Assembly: GCF_024385605.1 (NCBI RefSeq)
Contig: NZ_JANFOJ010000002.1
Coordinates: forward strand, 310,001-374,000
Reading direction: 5' to 3'
Source of the DNA: Sporolactobacillus sp. STSJ-5
GTDB lineage: Bacteria; Bacillota; Bacilli; Bacillales; Sporolactobacillaceae
DNA: 64,000 bases
Part shown: positions 15,815-25,322 of the stretch, piece by piece
How positions within the stretch are numbered: position 1 is the first letter of the stretch
How the letters are laid out: each line of letters starts with the position of its first letter
Made by a program: the position numbers and the translations under genes
The notes under the pieces: model-generated
Seen by the model: only the letters and a program-made list of their open reading frames with translations
Told to the model about the DNA's origin: nothing
The model's database searches: none

Positions 15815-16618
15815 TTGGTTGATTTAAATAAGAAATTGTACAATGATATTAAGGCAATCGTACTTCCTCTTGGTGAGAAAATTGAGATTGAAGCAGCGGG
15901 ATCAGATGGCTTTTTCTTATCTTATCAAGCAAATATTCCAATGGTGGCTGCAAGCTTGATTAAGCTTCCGATTTTACTGTATACATATGAACAATTAACG
16001 ATCAGATCCACTATTCTTGAAAAAATGATTCATTTGGATGAAAAGCAAATCGTCAGTGGGTCCGGTGTTCTACAGGTCTTATCTCGTCGCGATTGGACGA
16101 TCAAAGACTTGCTCGCTTTGATGATTAATGTATCGGATAACACTGCGACGAATGTGCTTATGGATTTCTTAGGTATCGACAACATTCAGTCATGGGTGGA
16201 AGAACAGGGTCTGGCAGAGACAAGAATTGAGCGAAGGATGATGGACGAACGTGCGCAGCAGGAAGGGCGCACCAACTGGATAAGTGCTCATGATGCGAAT
16301 TGGATGATTAGACGAATATTTTCCGAGCATGATCCGTTGCCAGATGAGGCAAAATCATGGATGCTTCACCAACAATTTAGAGACAAGCTGCCAGGACTGT
16401 TTAATGAAAAAGATCAGCCGGTGACGGTTTACAATAAAACCGGTGAAATGAACGAAATTGATCATGATGCCGCCTTTTTTGTTTGCGGCGGACATTCCGT
16501 TGCCGTGAGTGTACTGACAAGTGATTTTGAAAACCGCCAGTCTGCCTTGGCTGCGATACAAAATATTGGTCAACGGATTGCTGATTATTTAGTTGAAATT
16601 GCTCAATCAGTTGGTTGA
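15815..16618 (+). CDS. Class A beta-lactamase-fold serine hydrolase, cytoplasmic
   Basis: A 267-residue protein with the penicillin-recognising serine hydrolase motifs: SxxK in ASLIKLPIL, SDN in VSDNTATN and KTG in YNKTGEM. No signal peptide or lipobox is visible, and the omega-loop Glu of true class A beta-lactamases (ExxLN) is not evident; the region instead reads MMDERAQQEGRTNW, as in the beta-lactamase-related PF13354 group. TTG at 15815 follows GAGGTG by six bases. It lies about 50 bases after ykfC, so a peptidase or amidase role on recycled murein fragments is a plausible inference. Antibiotic resistance is unlikely. Confidence 0.82.
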   Translation: MVDLNKKLYNDIKAIVLPLGEKIEIEAAGSDGFFLSYQANIPMVAASLIKLPILLYTYEQLTIRSTILEKMIHLDEKQIVSGSGVLQVLSRRDWTIKDLLALMINVSDNTATNVLMDFLGIDNIQSWVEEQGLAETRIERRMMDERAQQEGRTNWISAHDANWMIRRIFSEHDPLPDEAKSWMLHQQFRDKLPGLFNEKDQPVTVYNKTGEMNEIDHDAAFFVCGGHSVAVSVLTSDFENRQSALAAIQNIGQRIADYLVEIAQSVG

Positions 16619-16727
16619 CGTTAATATCCATACATTGACATTTTTTTGAAGCGGCATTAGAATAAAGTTAATTTGATTTATGCAGTGCAAGATTGTAAGT
16701 TAATAAAACAATGATGCTGTTGCTTAT

Positions 16728-16753
16728 GCCTCTCCGGAACTGGGAGGCTTTTT
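16728..16753 (+). terminator. Terminator after the ykf cluster
   Basis: Stem GCCTC / GAGGC with an 11-base loop that may pair further, then TTTTTG. Ends the ykfABC-serine hydrolase unit before nadE. Confidence 0.65.
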
Positions 16754-16838
16754 GTTTAACGGTGCATTGTTGGTTCCGGTTTTAGGGATAATGTATATCG
16801 TAGGCATTTTTAAGTCTGCCTGATCGGAGGTTTAAGTA

Positions 16839-18761
16839 TTGAATTCAATGAATTTTATCCGCTTGGCTGCTGCTTGTCCGGTAACTCAAGTCGCGAATGT
16901 TGATTCGAATGTAAGAAACATTAAAAAATGTGTTGATCAAGCTGTTGGAGAACATGCAAAACTCGTTGTTTTTCCGGAATTGTGCGTAACATCCTACACA
17001 TGTGCCGATTTGTTCCTGCAGAAACAATTACTTGATCAAGCAGCTTTGGGCGTAAAGGAATTATGTGCCTACAGTGCCGGAAAAGATATACTGATTGCTG
17101 TTGGTGCCCCACTCTATGCAGAGACAGTGGTCTATAATTGTGCGTATATTTTATTTGATGGAAACGTGCTGGGCATTGTTCCTAAGAGTTACATACCGAA
17201 TTATGAAGAGTTCTACGAAAGACGCTGGTTCTCATCAGGAAGAGAAATTATCGGTCATACGGTTGATTTATCTTTTCAAAAATCAATACCATTTGGCATT
17301 GATCTTCTCTTCCAAAGCGGGCCGTTTCAAATTGGATTTGAAATTTGCGAGGATTTGTGGAGCGTTGTGCCACCAAGCAGTTATTTGAGCCTTGCTGGCG
17401 CGCAGTTGATCGGAAATCTGTCCGCATCAAATGAAGTGGTCAGCAAAGCTGACTACAGAAAAGCGCTTGTTGCCGCGCAAAGTGCAAAATGCATGGCTTC
17501 TTACATATACGCCGGTGCAGGTACGGGTGAATCATCCACCGATGTTGTTTTTGGAGGAGAACTATTAATTGCTGAAAACGGAAATATGCTGACTAAGAAT
17601 AAACGTTTTCAAAGGGAGAACCAAGTCGTTACATCAATTGTTGACATTGATCGGCTGAATCTGCAACGAATCAAAAACATTAGCTTTAGAGAAGCATCAT
17701 CAACGGTTCCTTGGAAGGCGAGAAAAATTCCTTTCTCCTTTAAAAACACGGAATTTGGAATCTTTGATCGAGCAATTGACAAACATCCGTTTGTTCCTTC
17801 TGATGCAAAGCAAAGAGAACAACGTTGTAGCGAAATTTTCAATATTCAGGCTGCAGCACTAGCCAAACGAATGGAACATACTGGATTAAAAAAAGCGGTC
17901 ATCGGTATTTCCGGTGGACTTGATTCCACCTTGGCATTGCTCGTTATTGCAAAGACTTATGACCTACTTAATTACGATCGGAAAGATATCATCACTGTAA
18001 CGCTTCCTGGTTTCGGTACGACTGATCGCACGTATCAAAATGCCGTATCTCTGTGCAAGAAACTTGAAACTGATTTTCGAGAAGTTAATATTGTAGCGGC
18101 GTGCCTGCAGCACTTTAAAGATATCGGGCATGATCCGGCAATTCATGATGTAACTTATGAAAATGTTCAAGCACGTGAACGTACGCAGATCTTGATGGAC
18201 ATTGCCAATAAAGAAGGCGGGCTTGTTATTGGAACCGGTGATTTGTCTGAGCTCGCGCTTGGTTGGAGTACCTATAATGGCGATCATATGTCGATGTACG
18301 CTGTCAATTGTTCTGTTCCGAAAACCCTTGTCCGTTATCTTGTCCGTTATGTTGCCGAAGAAGAGACAAGCAAAGAGATCAGTACTATTCTTCTTGACGT
18401 TCTTGATACTCCGGTGACCCCTGAATTGCTGCCGAAAGACGGTGAAGGGAAAATTGCACAGAAAACCGAAGATATTGTAGGTCCTTATGAATTACATGAT
18501 TTTTTCCTATACTATTTTGTTCGCAGTGCATTTACTCCAGCAAAAATACTCTTTTTGGCAAAATCAGCATTTGCAGGCTCTTATGATGATGCGACCATTC
18601 GAAAATGGCTGACTGTTTTTATTCGACGCTTTTTCTCAATGCAGTTCAAACGTTCGGCAATTCCGGATGGGCCAAAAGTCGGGACAGTCAGCTTGTCGCC
18701 GAGAGGTGACTGGCGAATGCCTTCTGATGCCAGCCGTGATCTTTGGCTGAATGAACTATAA
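16839..18761 (+). CDS. nadE: Glutamine-dependent NAD+ synthetase
   Basis: A 640-residue two-domain enzyme. The N-terminal nitrilase-type glutaminase (to about residue 290) shows the Glu-Lys-Cys triad in VFPELCVTSY, VPKSYIPNY and FEICEDLW. The C-terminal ATP-pyrophosphatase domain begins near residue 345 with the P-loop GISGGLDSTLAL. Together they amidate deamido-NAD+ with glutamine nitrogen. B. subtilis has only the short ammonia-dependent enzyme, so this long form is a lineage marker. TTG at 16839 has CGGAGG eight bases before it. It precedes an ABC exporter by 24 bases. Confidence 0.95.
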   Translation: MNSMNFIRLAAACPVTQVANVDSNVRNIKKCVDQAVGEHAKLVVFPELCVTSYTCADLFLQKQLLDQAALGVKELCAYSAGKDILIAVGAPLYAETVVYNCAYILFDGNVLGIVPKSYIPNYEEFYERRWFSSGREIIGHTVDLSFQKSIPFGIDLLFQSGPFQIGFEICEDLWSVVPPSSYLSLAGAQLIGNLSASNEVVSKADYRKALVAAQSAKCMASYIYAGAGTGESSTDVVFGGELLIAENGNMLTKNKRFQRENQVVTSIVDIDRLNLQRIKNISFREASSTVPWKARKIPFSFKNTEFGIFDRAIDKHPFVPSDAKQREQRCSEIFNIQAAALAKRMEHTGLKKAVIGISGGLDSTLALLVIAKTYDLLNYDRKDIITVTLPGFGTTDRTYQNAVSLCKKLETDFREVNIVAACLQHFKDIGHDPAIHDVTYENVQARERTQILMDIANKEGGLVIGTGDLSELALGWSTYNGDHMSMYAVNCSVPKTLVRYLVRYVAEEETSKEISTILLDVLDTPVTPELLPKDGEGKIAQKTEDIVGPYELHDFFLYYFVRSAFTPAKILFLAKSAFAGSYDDATIRKWLTVFIRRFFSMQFKRSAIPDGPKVGTVSLSPRGDWRMPSDASRDLWLNEL

Positions 18762-18785
18762 ATCAAACGAAAGTGAGGCGAGCAT

Positions 18786-20507
18786 GTGATCCGCTCATTT
18801 TTCGCTTATTATAAACCCTATAAAAAACTATTTTTCCTCGACTTTTTCTGTGCAGTACTGCTTGCCTTGCTCGAACTTGTTTTCCCTGTAGCAGTTAATC
18901 AAGTCATCGATCGACTGCTACCTGGAAAGGATTGGTCTATTATTATGCTTGCTTCAGCTGGTCTGCTCCTTTTTTATGTGATTAATACAGTCACTCATTA
19001 TGTTGTGACCTATTGGGGGCATATGCTGGGAATCAAGATTGAAACGGATATTCGCCAGGAACTGTTCGAACATATTCAAAGGCAATCGTTTCATTTTTTC
19101 GATAATAACAAAACAGGACATATGATGTCGCGTCTCACTACCGATCTTTTTGATATTGGCGAGACCGCGCATCACGGACCGGAAGATATATTTATTGCCT
19201 TGATGTCTTTGTTCGGAGCATTTTTCTTAATGCTGACGATTAATTGGAAATTGGCGTGCATCACGTTTATTCTTGTCCCGATTCTTGGAACGTTTATCAT
19301 TGTGTTCAACATGAAAATGACTCGAGCAACTGACCAAATTTATCAGGATATTGCCGTATTTAACGCCAATGTTGAGAATGCGGTTGGCGGAATTCGTGTG
19401 GTACAAGCATTTTCGAATGAAAACTACGAACGAAAACAGTTCCGAGAAAATAATAAATTATATCAGAGAGCGAAACTATTTTCCTATAAGATTATGGCTA
19501 CAAGTGTGACAACCAACTACTTTTTCATGAGGCTGATCACTCTATTTACATTAATCAGTGGCTCCTGGTTTGTCATTCACGGTGAATTAAGCAGCGGACA
19601 ATTTGTTGCCTTTTTGTTGCTTTCCAATATTTTTGTTCAGCCGATTGAAAAATTTAATGCGATTATTGAACTGTATCCTAAAGGGATTGCCGGTTTCAAA
19701 CGATTTATGAACCTAAAAAGTCTTGCACCGGAAATCGTAGATAAAGAGGGTGCACTTGAAGTGGATTCCGTGAAAGGCGGGATTGACTACTGCGATGTCA
19801 GCTTTGGGTACGAAGGAAAGAAACAGGTGCTGAATCACATTGATTTGCACATTCATGCCGGAGAAACAGTTGCATTTGTCGGTCCGACAGGTGCTGGCAA
19901 GACGACTCTGTGCAGTCTGCTTCCTCGATTTTACGATGTGACCGAAGGCAGGATTATGATTGACGGTATTGATATTCATGACTTTAAACTTTCCTCATTG
20001 CGCCATCACATCGGTTTAGTACAACAAGATGTCTTCCTTTTTTCTGGAACGCTACGTGAAAATGTAGCGTACGGGAAACTAGATGCAACCGATGATGATA
20101 TTTGGCGTGTAATCCGGCTCGCGCAATTAGAAGATACAGTGGCGAATATGCCCAACGGTTTAGACACGGTTATTGGTGAACGAGGTGTCAAATTATCCGG
20201 CGGCCAAAAACAACGCCTTTCGATCGCACGTATGTTCCTTAAGGATCCGTCAATTTTAATTCTTGACGAAGCGACTTCCGCGTTGGATACTGAGACAGAG
20301 GTCGCAATTCAGCAGTCGCTTGAATTATTGTCCAAAGGACGCACAACGCTGATTATTGCTCACCGTCTGGCAACAATCAAAAATGCAGATCGAATTATTG
20401 TCGTTACTAGTGACGGAATTACTGAGCAAGGCACTCATGATCAACTGATCAGTCAAGACGGTGTTTATCGTCGCTTGTACGAATCACAGTTCTCATTGAC
20501 AATGTAA
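18786..20507 (+). CDS. ABC exporter half-transporter (membrane domain fused to ATPase)
   Basis: A 573-residue protein with six membrane helices (type IV/ABCB exporter fold) and a nucleotide-binding domain from about residue 330: Walker A GPTGAGKTT, signature LSGGQKQR, Walker B ILILDEATSALD with the catalytic Glu present, and H-loop IAHRLAT. All motifs of an active site are intact, so it can function as a homodimer. The start is GTG at 18786, seven bases after GAGG. Related to multidrug/lipid exporters such as B. subtilis YgaD; substrate not deducible. Confidence 0.9.
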   Translation: MIRSFFAYYKPYKKLFFLDFFCAVLLALLELVFPVAVNQVIDRLLPGKDWSIIMLASAGLLLFYVINTVTHYVVTYWGHMLGIKIETDIRQELFEHIQRQSFHFFDNNKTGHMMSRLTTDLFDIGETAHHGPEDIFIALMSLFGAFFLMLTINWKLACITFILVPILGTFIIVFNMKMTRATDQIYQDIAVFNANVENAVGGIRVVQAFSNENYERKQFRENNKLYQRAKLFSYKIMATSVTTNYFFMRLITLFTLISGSWFVIHGELSSGQFVAFLLLSNIFVQPIEKFNAIIELYPKGIAGFKRFMNLKSLAPEIVDKEGALEVDSVKGGIDYCDVSFGYEGKKQVLNHIDLHIHAGETVAFVGPTGAGKTTLCSLLPRFYDVTEGRIMIDGIDIHDFKLSSLRHHIGLVQQDVFLFSGTLRENVAYGKLDATDDDIWRVIRLAQLEDTVANMPNGLDTVIGERGVKLSGGQKQRLSIARMFLKDPSILILDEATSALDTETEVAIQQSLELLSKGRTTLIIAHRLATIKNADRIIVVTSDGITEQGTHDQLISQDGVYRRLYESQFSLTM

Positions 20508-20539
20508 TGGTTTAAGGCAATTAATCGTTGACAGGACTT

Positions 20540-20564
20540 CCGGCAAAAACTTTGCCGGTTTTTT
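20540..20564 (+). terminator. Terminator
   Basis: Stem CCGGCAAA / TTTGCCGG, three-base loop, then six T residues. Ends the nadE-ABC exporter unit. Confidence 0.85.
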
Positions 20565-20604
20565 ATTAACTTCTTTTAAAGTGCAGTTGAATGGAGGCTG
20601 ATTT

Positions 20605-21597
20605 ATGTTAACTTTAGAAAAAGGAGATAAAATAGGCATTTTTTCACCATCATCCCCAATAACGGCAACTTCGCCTTTGCGTTTTGCACGTGCAAAACGG
20701 TTCCTTGAATCAAAGGGATTTCAAATTGTTGAAGGATGCTTAACGGGAAAGCAAGATTTTTATCGCTCCGGTACGATTCTTGAGCGAGCAGAAGAATTGA
20801 ATGCACTAATTCATGATGAAAACATAAAAATGATTATGTCAACTATTGGTGGAACAAATTCAAATTCTTTGCTGCCCTATATCGATTATCAAGCATTTAA
20901 AAGAAATCCAAAAATAATGATAGGCTATTCCGATACGACCGCTATTCTTCTTGCCATCTACGCGCAAACGGGCTGTTCTGTTTTATATGGGCCGGCTCTA
21001 GTCTCTTCTTTTGGTGAATTTCCGCCTTTTGTGGATCAAACATACAAGTATTTTGAACAAATAGCTGAAAAGACAAATGATTATCCGCTCCAACTCACTT
21101 CTCCGGACTATTGGACTGACGAAGCGGTGAATTGGGAGGTAAAGACCAAGGAAAAGGTAAAGTACAGAAATCGTTGGATCGGGATTAATGGTGCTAAGGC
21201 TTCCGGGCGGCTCATTGGCGGTAACCTAAATACCATGAATGGATTTTGGGGAAGTCCCTATATGCCTGAAGTAGAAAAAGGCGATATCCTGCTCATTGAG
21301 GATTCGATGAAAAATGCGTCACAGGTAGAGAAGAATTTTTCATTACTTAAAGTTAATGGCGTCTTTGAACGGATCGGCGGTATTTTGCTTGGCAAACATG
21401 AACGATTTGATGATGAAGGTTCAGGACGGAGTCCGATGGATCTGCTTTTGGAAGTCTTAAATGGTAAGAAATTGCCGATCATCGCTGATTTTGACTGCTG
21501 TCATACACATCCGATGATGACAATGCCAATCGGCGCGGAGGTTACGATTGATGCGTGTGAAAGACATCCATCGGTGCAGATCAATAAGCGTTTATAA
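20605..21597 (+). CDS. S66 peptidase, MccF-like (microcin C immunity type)
   Basis: A 330-residue serine peptidase with the S66 triad: Ser in IGYSDTTAILL, Glu in ILLIEDS and His in CCHTHPMMTMPIG. It is longer than YkfA and carries the central insertion (about residues 160-195) found in MccF proteins, which cleave the carboxamide of processed microcin C or related peptidyl-nucleotides. In Bacillus, MccF homologues give resistance to such compounds. It is a distant paralogue of ykfA 8 kb upstream. GGAGG precedes the ATG. The ASCH protein follows after 15 bases. Confidence 0.85.
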   Translation: MLTLEKGDKIGIFSPSSPITATSPLRFARAKRFLESKGFQIVEGCLTGKQDFYRSGTILERAEELNALIHDENIKMIMSTIGGTNSNSLLPYIDYQAFKRNPKIMIGYSDTTAILLAIYAQTGCSVLYGPALVSSFGEFPPFVDQTYKYFEQIAEKTNDYPLQLTSPDYWTDEAVNWEVKTKEKVKYRNRWIGINGAKASGRLIGGNLNTMNGFWGSPYMPEVEKGDILLIEDSMKNASQVEKNFSLLKVNGVFERIGGILLGKHERFDDEGSGRSPMDLLLEVLNGKKLPIIADFDCCHTHPMMTMPIGAEVTIDACERHPSVQINKRL

Positions 21598-21612
21598 AGG
21601 AGACGGCACGAA

Positions 21613-22098
21613 GTGAATAAGATTTGCAAAAGCTATTGGAATCATTTTTTGCGAGATAAAAAAGAAGAAAATTCAGTTACAGCATGGAAATTCGGAAGTG
21701 ACTCTGACAAATTGGCTGATCTGGTCGCAAGAGGCATAAAAACGGCAACCTGTTCAGCTTATGTGTTCTATGAATTAGAACATGAAAAATTACCCCAGAA
21801 GGGTGAATACAACATTATTCTTAATAGTCATGACGAGCCAGTTTGTATCACAAGAACCAATGAAGTGGCAATTATTCCGATGGATGAAGTGTCTGAGGAG
21901 CACGCTCAGGCAGAAGGGGAAGGGGATTGCACTTATCAATACTGGTGGACGGTGCATCAGGAATTTTTCACGCGAGAACTTGCATCACTGGGGCAATCAT
22001 TTAGAAAAGACATGCCTCTTGTTTGTGAACGATTTACATTGGTCGATGTGCGAACGCAAAAAAGTACCTCTCCGAGTAGAGAGGTAAATGATTTATAA
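21613..22098 (+). CDS. ASCH domain protein
   Basis: A 161-residue protein matching the ASCH domain group (related in fold to the PUA RNA-binding domain): the N-terminal SYWNHFL, the substrate loop GIKTATCSAYVFYE, and the GEGDCTYQYWWTVH segment are typical of YqfB-like ASCH proteins, some of which are N4-acetylcytidine amidohydrolases. GTG start at 21613, ten bases after GGAG. Probably translated with the MccF-like gene. Its last codons contain the terminator of the convergent ald gene. Confidence 0.8.
   Translation: MNKICKSYWNHFLRDKKEENSVTAWKFGSDSDKLADLVARGIKTATCSAYVFYELEHEKLPQKGEYNIILNSHDEPVCITRTNEVAIIPMDEVSEEHAQAEGEGDCTYQYWWTVHQEFFTRELASLGQSFRKDMPLVCERFTLVDVRTQKSTSPSREVNDL
22058..22086 (-). 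terminator. Terminator of ald, inside the 3' end of the ASCH gene
   Basis: Read on the minus strand: stem TACCTCTC / GAGAGGTA with a six-base loop, then CTTTTTTG. On the plus strand there is no T run after the stem, so it serves ald. Confidence 0.75.
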
Positions 22099-22159
22099 TA
22101 AGAGCCGCAAAATTACTAAATGAATTAAGGGTTAAGCAATGCCATTACAATTCTGAAAA

Positions 22160-23299
22160 TCAGACTTCAGCTGCTGCTTTAAGCAATTCCTTAGCACACT
22201 TGTATTCCAAGCCATGTGCATCGGCAACTGCTTTAAATGTTACGAAGCCGTCTAAAGTGTTCAATCCTTTGAGCAGTGCTTCATCTTCGAGACATGCTTT
22301 GGCATAGCCTTTGCTGGCGATTTTCGCAGCGTAAGGAATTGTAACATTAGTTAGTGCAAGAGTCGATGTATTTGGAACAGCACCAGGCATGTTTGCTACC
22401 GCATAATGGATGACACCGTGCTTCGTATACGTTGGATCATCATGAGTTGTGCTGTGATCGGATGTTTCAACAACGCCGCCTTGATCGATAGCAACGTCTA
22501 CGATCACAGAATTTTCCTTCATGTTCGCAACCATTTCTTCAGTAACTAGTTTAGGAGCTTTTGCGCCGGGAATCAGTACGGCACCGACAACAAGGTCAGC
22601 CTCTTTAACTGATTCAGCAATGTTGTAAGGATTCGACATGACTGTATTCAGTGAATTGCCGAAAATATCATCAAGGTCACGTAATCTGTCAGCACTTATG
22701 TCAAGAATTGTGACATCGGCTCCGAGTCCAACTGCAATTTTCGCAGCATTCGTACCAACAATACCACCGCCGATAATGGTTACTTTGCCACGTGAGACAC
22801 CTGGTACTCCGCCGAGCAAGATACCTTTTCCGGCTTCGTCGCTGAATTTTTCAAGATATTGAGCCCCGATTTGAACGGCCATTCTTCCGGCAACTTCACT
22901 CATTGGCTGGAGGAGAGGCAATACGCGATCTGCACGTTGAACCGTTTCATAAGCGATGGATACAACCTTGTTTGCAACAAGCGCTTTTGTCAATTCAGCA
23001 CCGACTGCAGGAGCGAGGTGAAGATAGGTAAAGAGAATCAATCCTTCATGGAAGAAATGATATTCTTCTGGTTCCGGTTCCTTTACCTTGATCACCATTT
23101 CAGCTGACCATGCTTTTTCAGCAGATGTAATAACCGCGCCAGCTTCTTCATACTGTTGATCGGAGAATCCTGCACCTGCACCCGACAGAGTTTCAACATA
23201 AACAACATTGCCTTCTTGAACCAAATGGTACGTACCTGCAGGGGTGATGGCGACACGACGTTCGTTGTTCTTCAATTCTTTCGGAATACCGATAATCAT
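22160..23299 (-). CDS. ald: Alanine dehydrogenase
   Basis: A 379-residue NAD-dependent enzyme interconverting L-alanine and pyruvate plus ammonia, needed for alanine use and for sporulation in B. subtilis. The N-terminus [20 protein letters not shown], the catalytic His in YLHLAPA and the Rossmann [15 protein letters not shown] are as in the family. A GGGAGG site precedes the ATG. It is divergent from adeR, whose product is the expected activator. Confidence 0.97.
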   Translation of the reverse strand: MIIGIPKELKNNERRVAITPAGTYHLVQEGNVVYVETLSGAGAGFSDQQYEEAGAVITSAEKAWSAEMVIKVKEPEPEEYHFFHEGLILFTYLHLAPAVGAELTKALVANKVVSIAYETVQRADRVLPLLQPMSEVAGRMAVQIGAQYLEKFSDEAGKGILLGGVPGVSRGKVTIIGGGIVGTNAAKIAVGLGADVTILDISADRLRDLDDIFGNSLNTVMSNPYNIAESVKEADLVVGAVLIPGAKAPKLVTEEMVANMKENSVIVDVAIDQGGVVETSDHSTTHDDPTYTKHGVIHYAVANMPGAVPNTSTLALTNVTIPYAAKIASKGYAKACLEDEALLKGLNTLDGFVTFKAVADAHGLEYKCAKELLKAAAEV

Positions 23300-23488
23300 G
23301 AATGAATTCCTCCCAGTTATTATGTCTTTTCAAAAGATTGAATAATCAGACACCGTAATCTGAGCACCACAACCATTTTTCAACTAATCATGGCGGTTCA
23401 TACAGTCTGTGTTATTCCTTACCTAGAATGTTACAAACAATAAGGAGTCATTTCATCATACGTTTTGTCTAGTCTTTTGGTATAAAAC

Positions 23489-23518
23489 TTGACATTTAGC
23501 GTCTGTGTCAGATATTAT
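23489..23518 (+). promoter_or_regulatory. Promoter of adeR in the ald-adeR divergent region
   Basis: TTGACA at 23489-23494, 18-base spacer, TATTAT at 23513-23518; the adeR start follows at 23566 after GGAGGG. The remaining 23300-23488 presumably holds the ald promoter and AdeR site, which I could not define. Confidence 0.7.
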
Positions 23519-23565
23519 GACATTAAAATGAACTATAACACAACATATATGGAGGGCTGAGGCAA

Positions 23566-25221
23566 ATGGATGAAATGCCTTTTTGTGTGAATGATGTGCT
23601 TGAACGCCCACTTTTTCAAAGAGCGGCATTGATTGCAGGTGCTCATGGCTTGTTTCGAGAAGTCCGTTGGGTACATATACTTGAAATTACGCATGCTGCC
23701 CCTTATGTCAGTAAGCATGACTTGATTCTTACAACCGGTCTGTGGTTAAAACGTTCCGCAAAATCAGGATTGGAGTATATGCGTCAGATTATTGATCACG
23801 GCACCTCCGGACTTTGTATTGAGTTTGGAACGACGATTGATGAAATACCGGATAAGATCATTGCCCTATGCGATGATCATGATTTTCCACTCATACTGTT
23901 TCGTCAACCGATTCGCTTTGAAGAAATCACACAGGACATCCATTCGTTTTTAATCAACCAACACTTTGGTCTGTTGAAAAATTTGGAGCAATTTTCTCAA
24001 AAACAGCAACAGCTGATTTTGCAGAGTACGGACATTCCCGCAATTCTGCGCCTTTTACAGAGTTACTCTGATCGGCAAATTGTCTACTTATCGACTATTG
24101 AATCCAATAAATTTTACCCAACTGTATCGGAGGAAACCGCCCATACCATTAACACGTTTTGCAATGAGAAAAAGAAAAATTTTGACCGAATTCAGGAGAC
24201 GGAAATTTGGAAAATGGACGAAACACGTTTTTTACTCATTCAGCCGGTCGTCTGCTTCGGTCAAGTGTTCTCCTGCGTCGGTATGCTCCTTCATCAAGCA
24301 CATCCAACTGAGTATATGAAGCTGCTGATCGATTATACTGCAAAAGCAGTGGCGACGGTATTGCTGCGTACTCAATTTCTTGAAGAAAAAATATTGAGCA
24401 ATCAGAATGAACTTATTCAGGATATTCTCAGCAAACGGATCGAAAATGAAGACCAAGCACAGATGAGAATGGGACTTCCATCACCAAACGGTGAAAAATA
24501 TATCTTTGTCGGCGGCATTATTGAATTTGAACATAATGTGATTGAGGACGGACCTGAGCGCATGGAAGCCCGCAACCAAGATATTCTGGTTCTCACTCGA
24601 TCCTTATTAAAACGATACCAAATGCATCACCTGCTGATGATGAAAAATAATCAAGTCTATTTCATTTGCGCTAAGGAACGCGTGACCTCGGAGTCACTCG
24701 CAGGACTGTATAAAAATATACAAGGTTTGATTAACGGATTGGATAAATATATAAATCAAGCGCTGCCCAGTTTGAAATTCCATGTCGGTATTGGAAAATC
24801 GCGAACACGATTATCGGAAGTGTGGATGAGCTTTAAAGAAGCCTATCAGGTAATCGAGATTTCTCAAACAGTTCCTGCAATGGGAAAATGTAATTTTTAT
24901 GGAAATCTTGGCGTTTATCAGCTGCTTAATGCTGTTCCTGAGCCTATACTGAATGAGTTTATTCACGATCAACTCGGGCAAATCATTGATTATGATCAAA
25001 AGCATCATCTTAATTTAGTAGAGACACTGTCCATGTACTTTAAATGTATGGGATCAAAAGGAGAGACAGCGAAGAAACTGTTTATTCACCGGCAGACCTT
25101 ATACAATCGTCTGGAAAAAATTCGAGACATTCTAGGTGATGACTTCTTTGAACCAGAGCGACGCCACTGTCTGGAAATGGCGCTGCTTGGCTATCCTCTG
25201 CAGGCTATTGAAGAGCAATAA
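23566..25221 (+). CDS. adeR: PucR-type activator of alanine dehydrogenase
   Basis: A 551-residue regulator with the PucR architecture: an N-terminal purine-catabolism-regulator-like domain (residues about 8-130, RWVHILEITHAAPYVSKHDL), a middle GGDEF-like domain, and a C-terminal HTH_30 domain (TAKKLFIHRQTLYNRLEKI). In B. subtilis AdeR (YukF), next to ald, activates ald in response to alanine; the divergent placement here is the same. The gene starts with ATG after GGAGGG. Confidence 0.9.
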   Translation: MDEMPFCVNDVLERPLFQRAALIAGAHGLFREVRWVHILEITHAAPYVSKHDLILTTGLWLKRSAKSGLEYMRQIIDHGTSGLCIEFGTTIDEIPDKIIALCDDHDFPLILFRQPIRFEEITQDIHSFLINQHFGLLKNLEQFSQKQQQLILQSTDIPAILRLLQSYSDRQIVYLSTIESNKFYPTVSEETAHTINTFCNEKKKNFDRIQETEIWKMDETRFLLIQPVVCFGQVFSCVGMLLHQAHPTEYMKLLIDYTAKAVATVLLRTQFLEEKILSNQNELIQDILSKRIENEDQAQMRMGLPSPNGEKYIFVGGIIEFEHNVIEDGPERMEARNQDILVLTRSLLKRYQMHHLLMMKNNQVYFICAKERVTSESLAGLYKNIQGLINGLDKYINQALPSLKFHVGIGKSRTRLSEVWMSFKEAYQVIEISQTVPAMGKCNFYGNLGVYQLLNAVPEPILNEFIHDQLGQIIDYDQKHHLNLVETLSMYFKCMGSKGETAKKLFIHRQTLYNRLEKIRDILGDDFFEPERRHCLEMALLGYPLQAIEEQ

Positions 25222-25322
25222 TTGAATTGTACAATGTTCAGTGGCGTCCTAATTACAAGGACGTTTTTTTACTGCTATACTGAAAGTATTCACCTTTGGC
25301 TGAGACAGAAAGAGGGTTTTTC

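Noticed and set aside
15815-16618. Beta-lactamase resistance gene
   Set aside because: No signal peptide or lipobox and no ExxLN motif; context is murein-peptide recycling.
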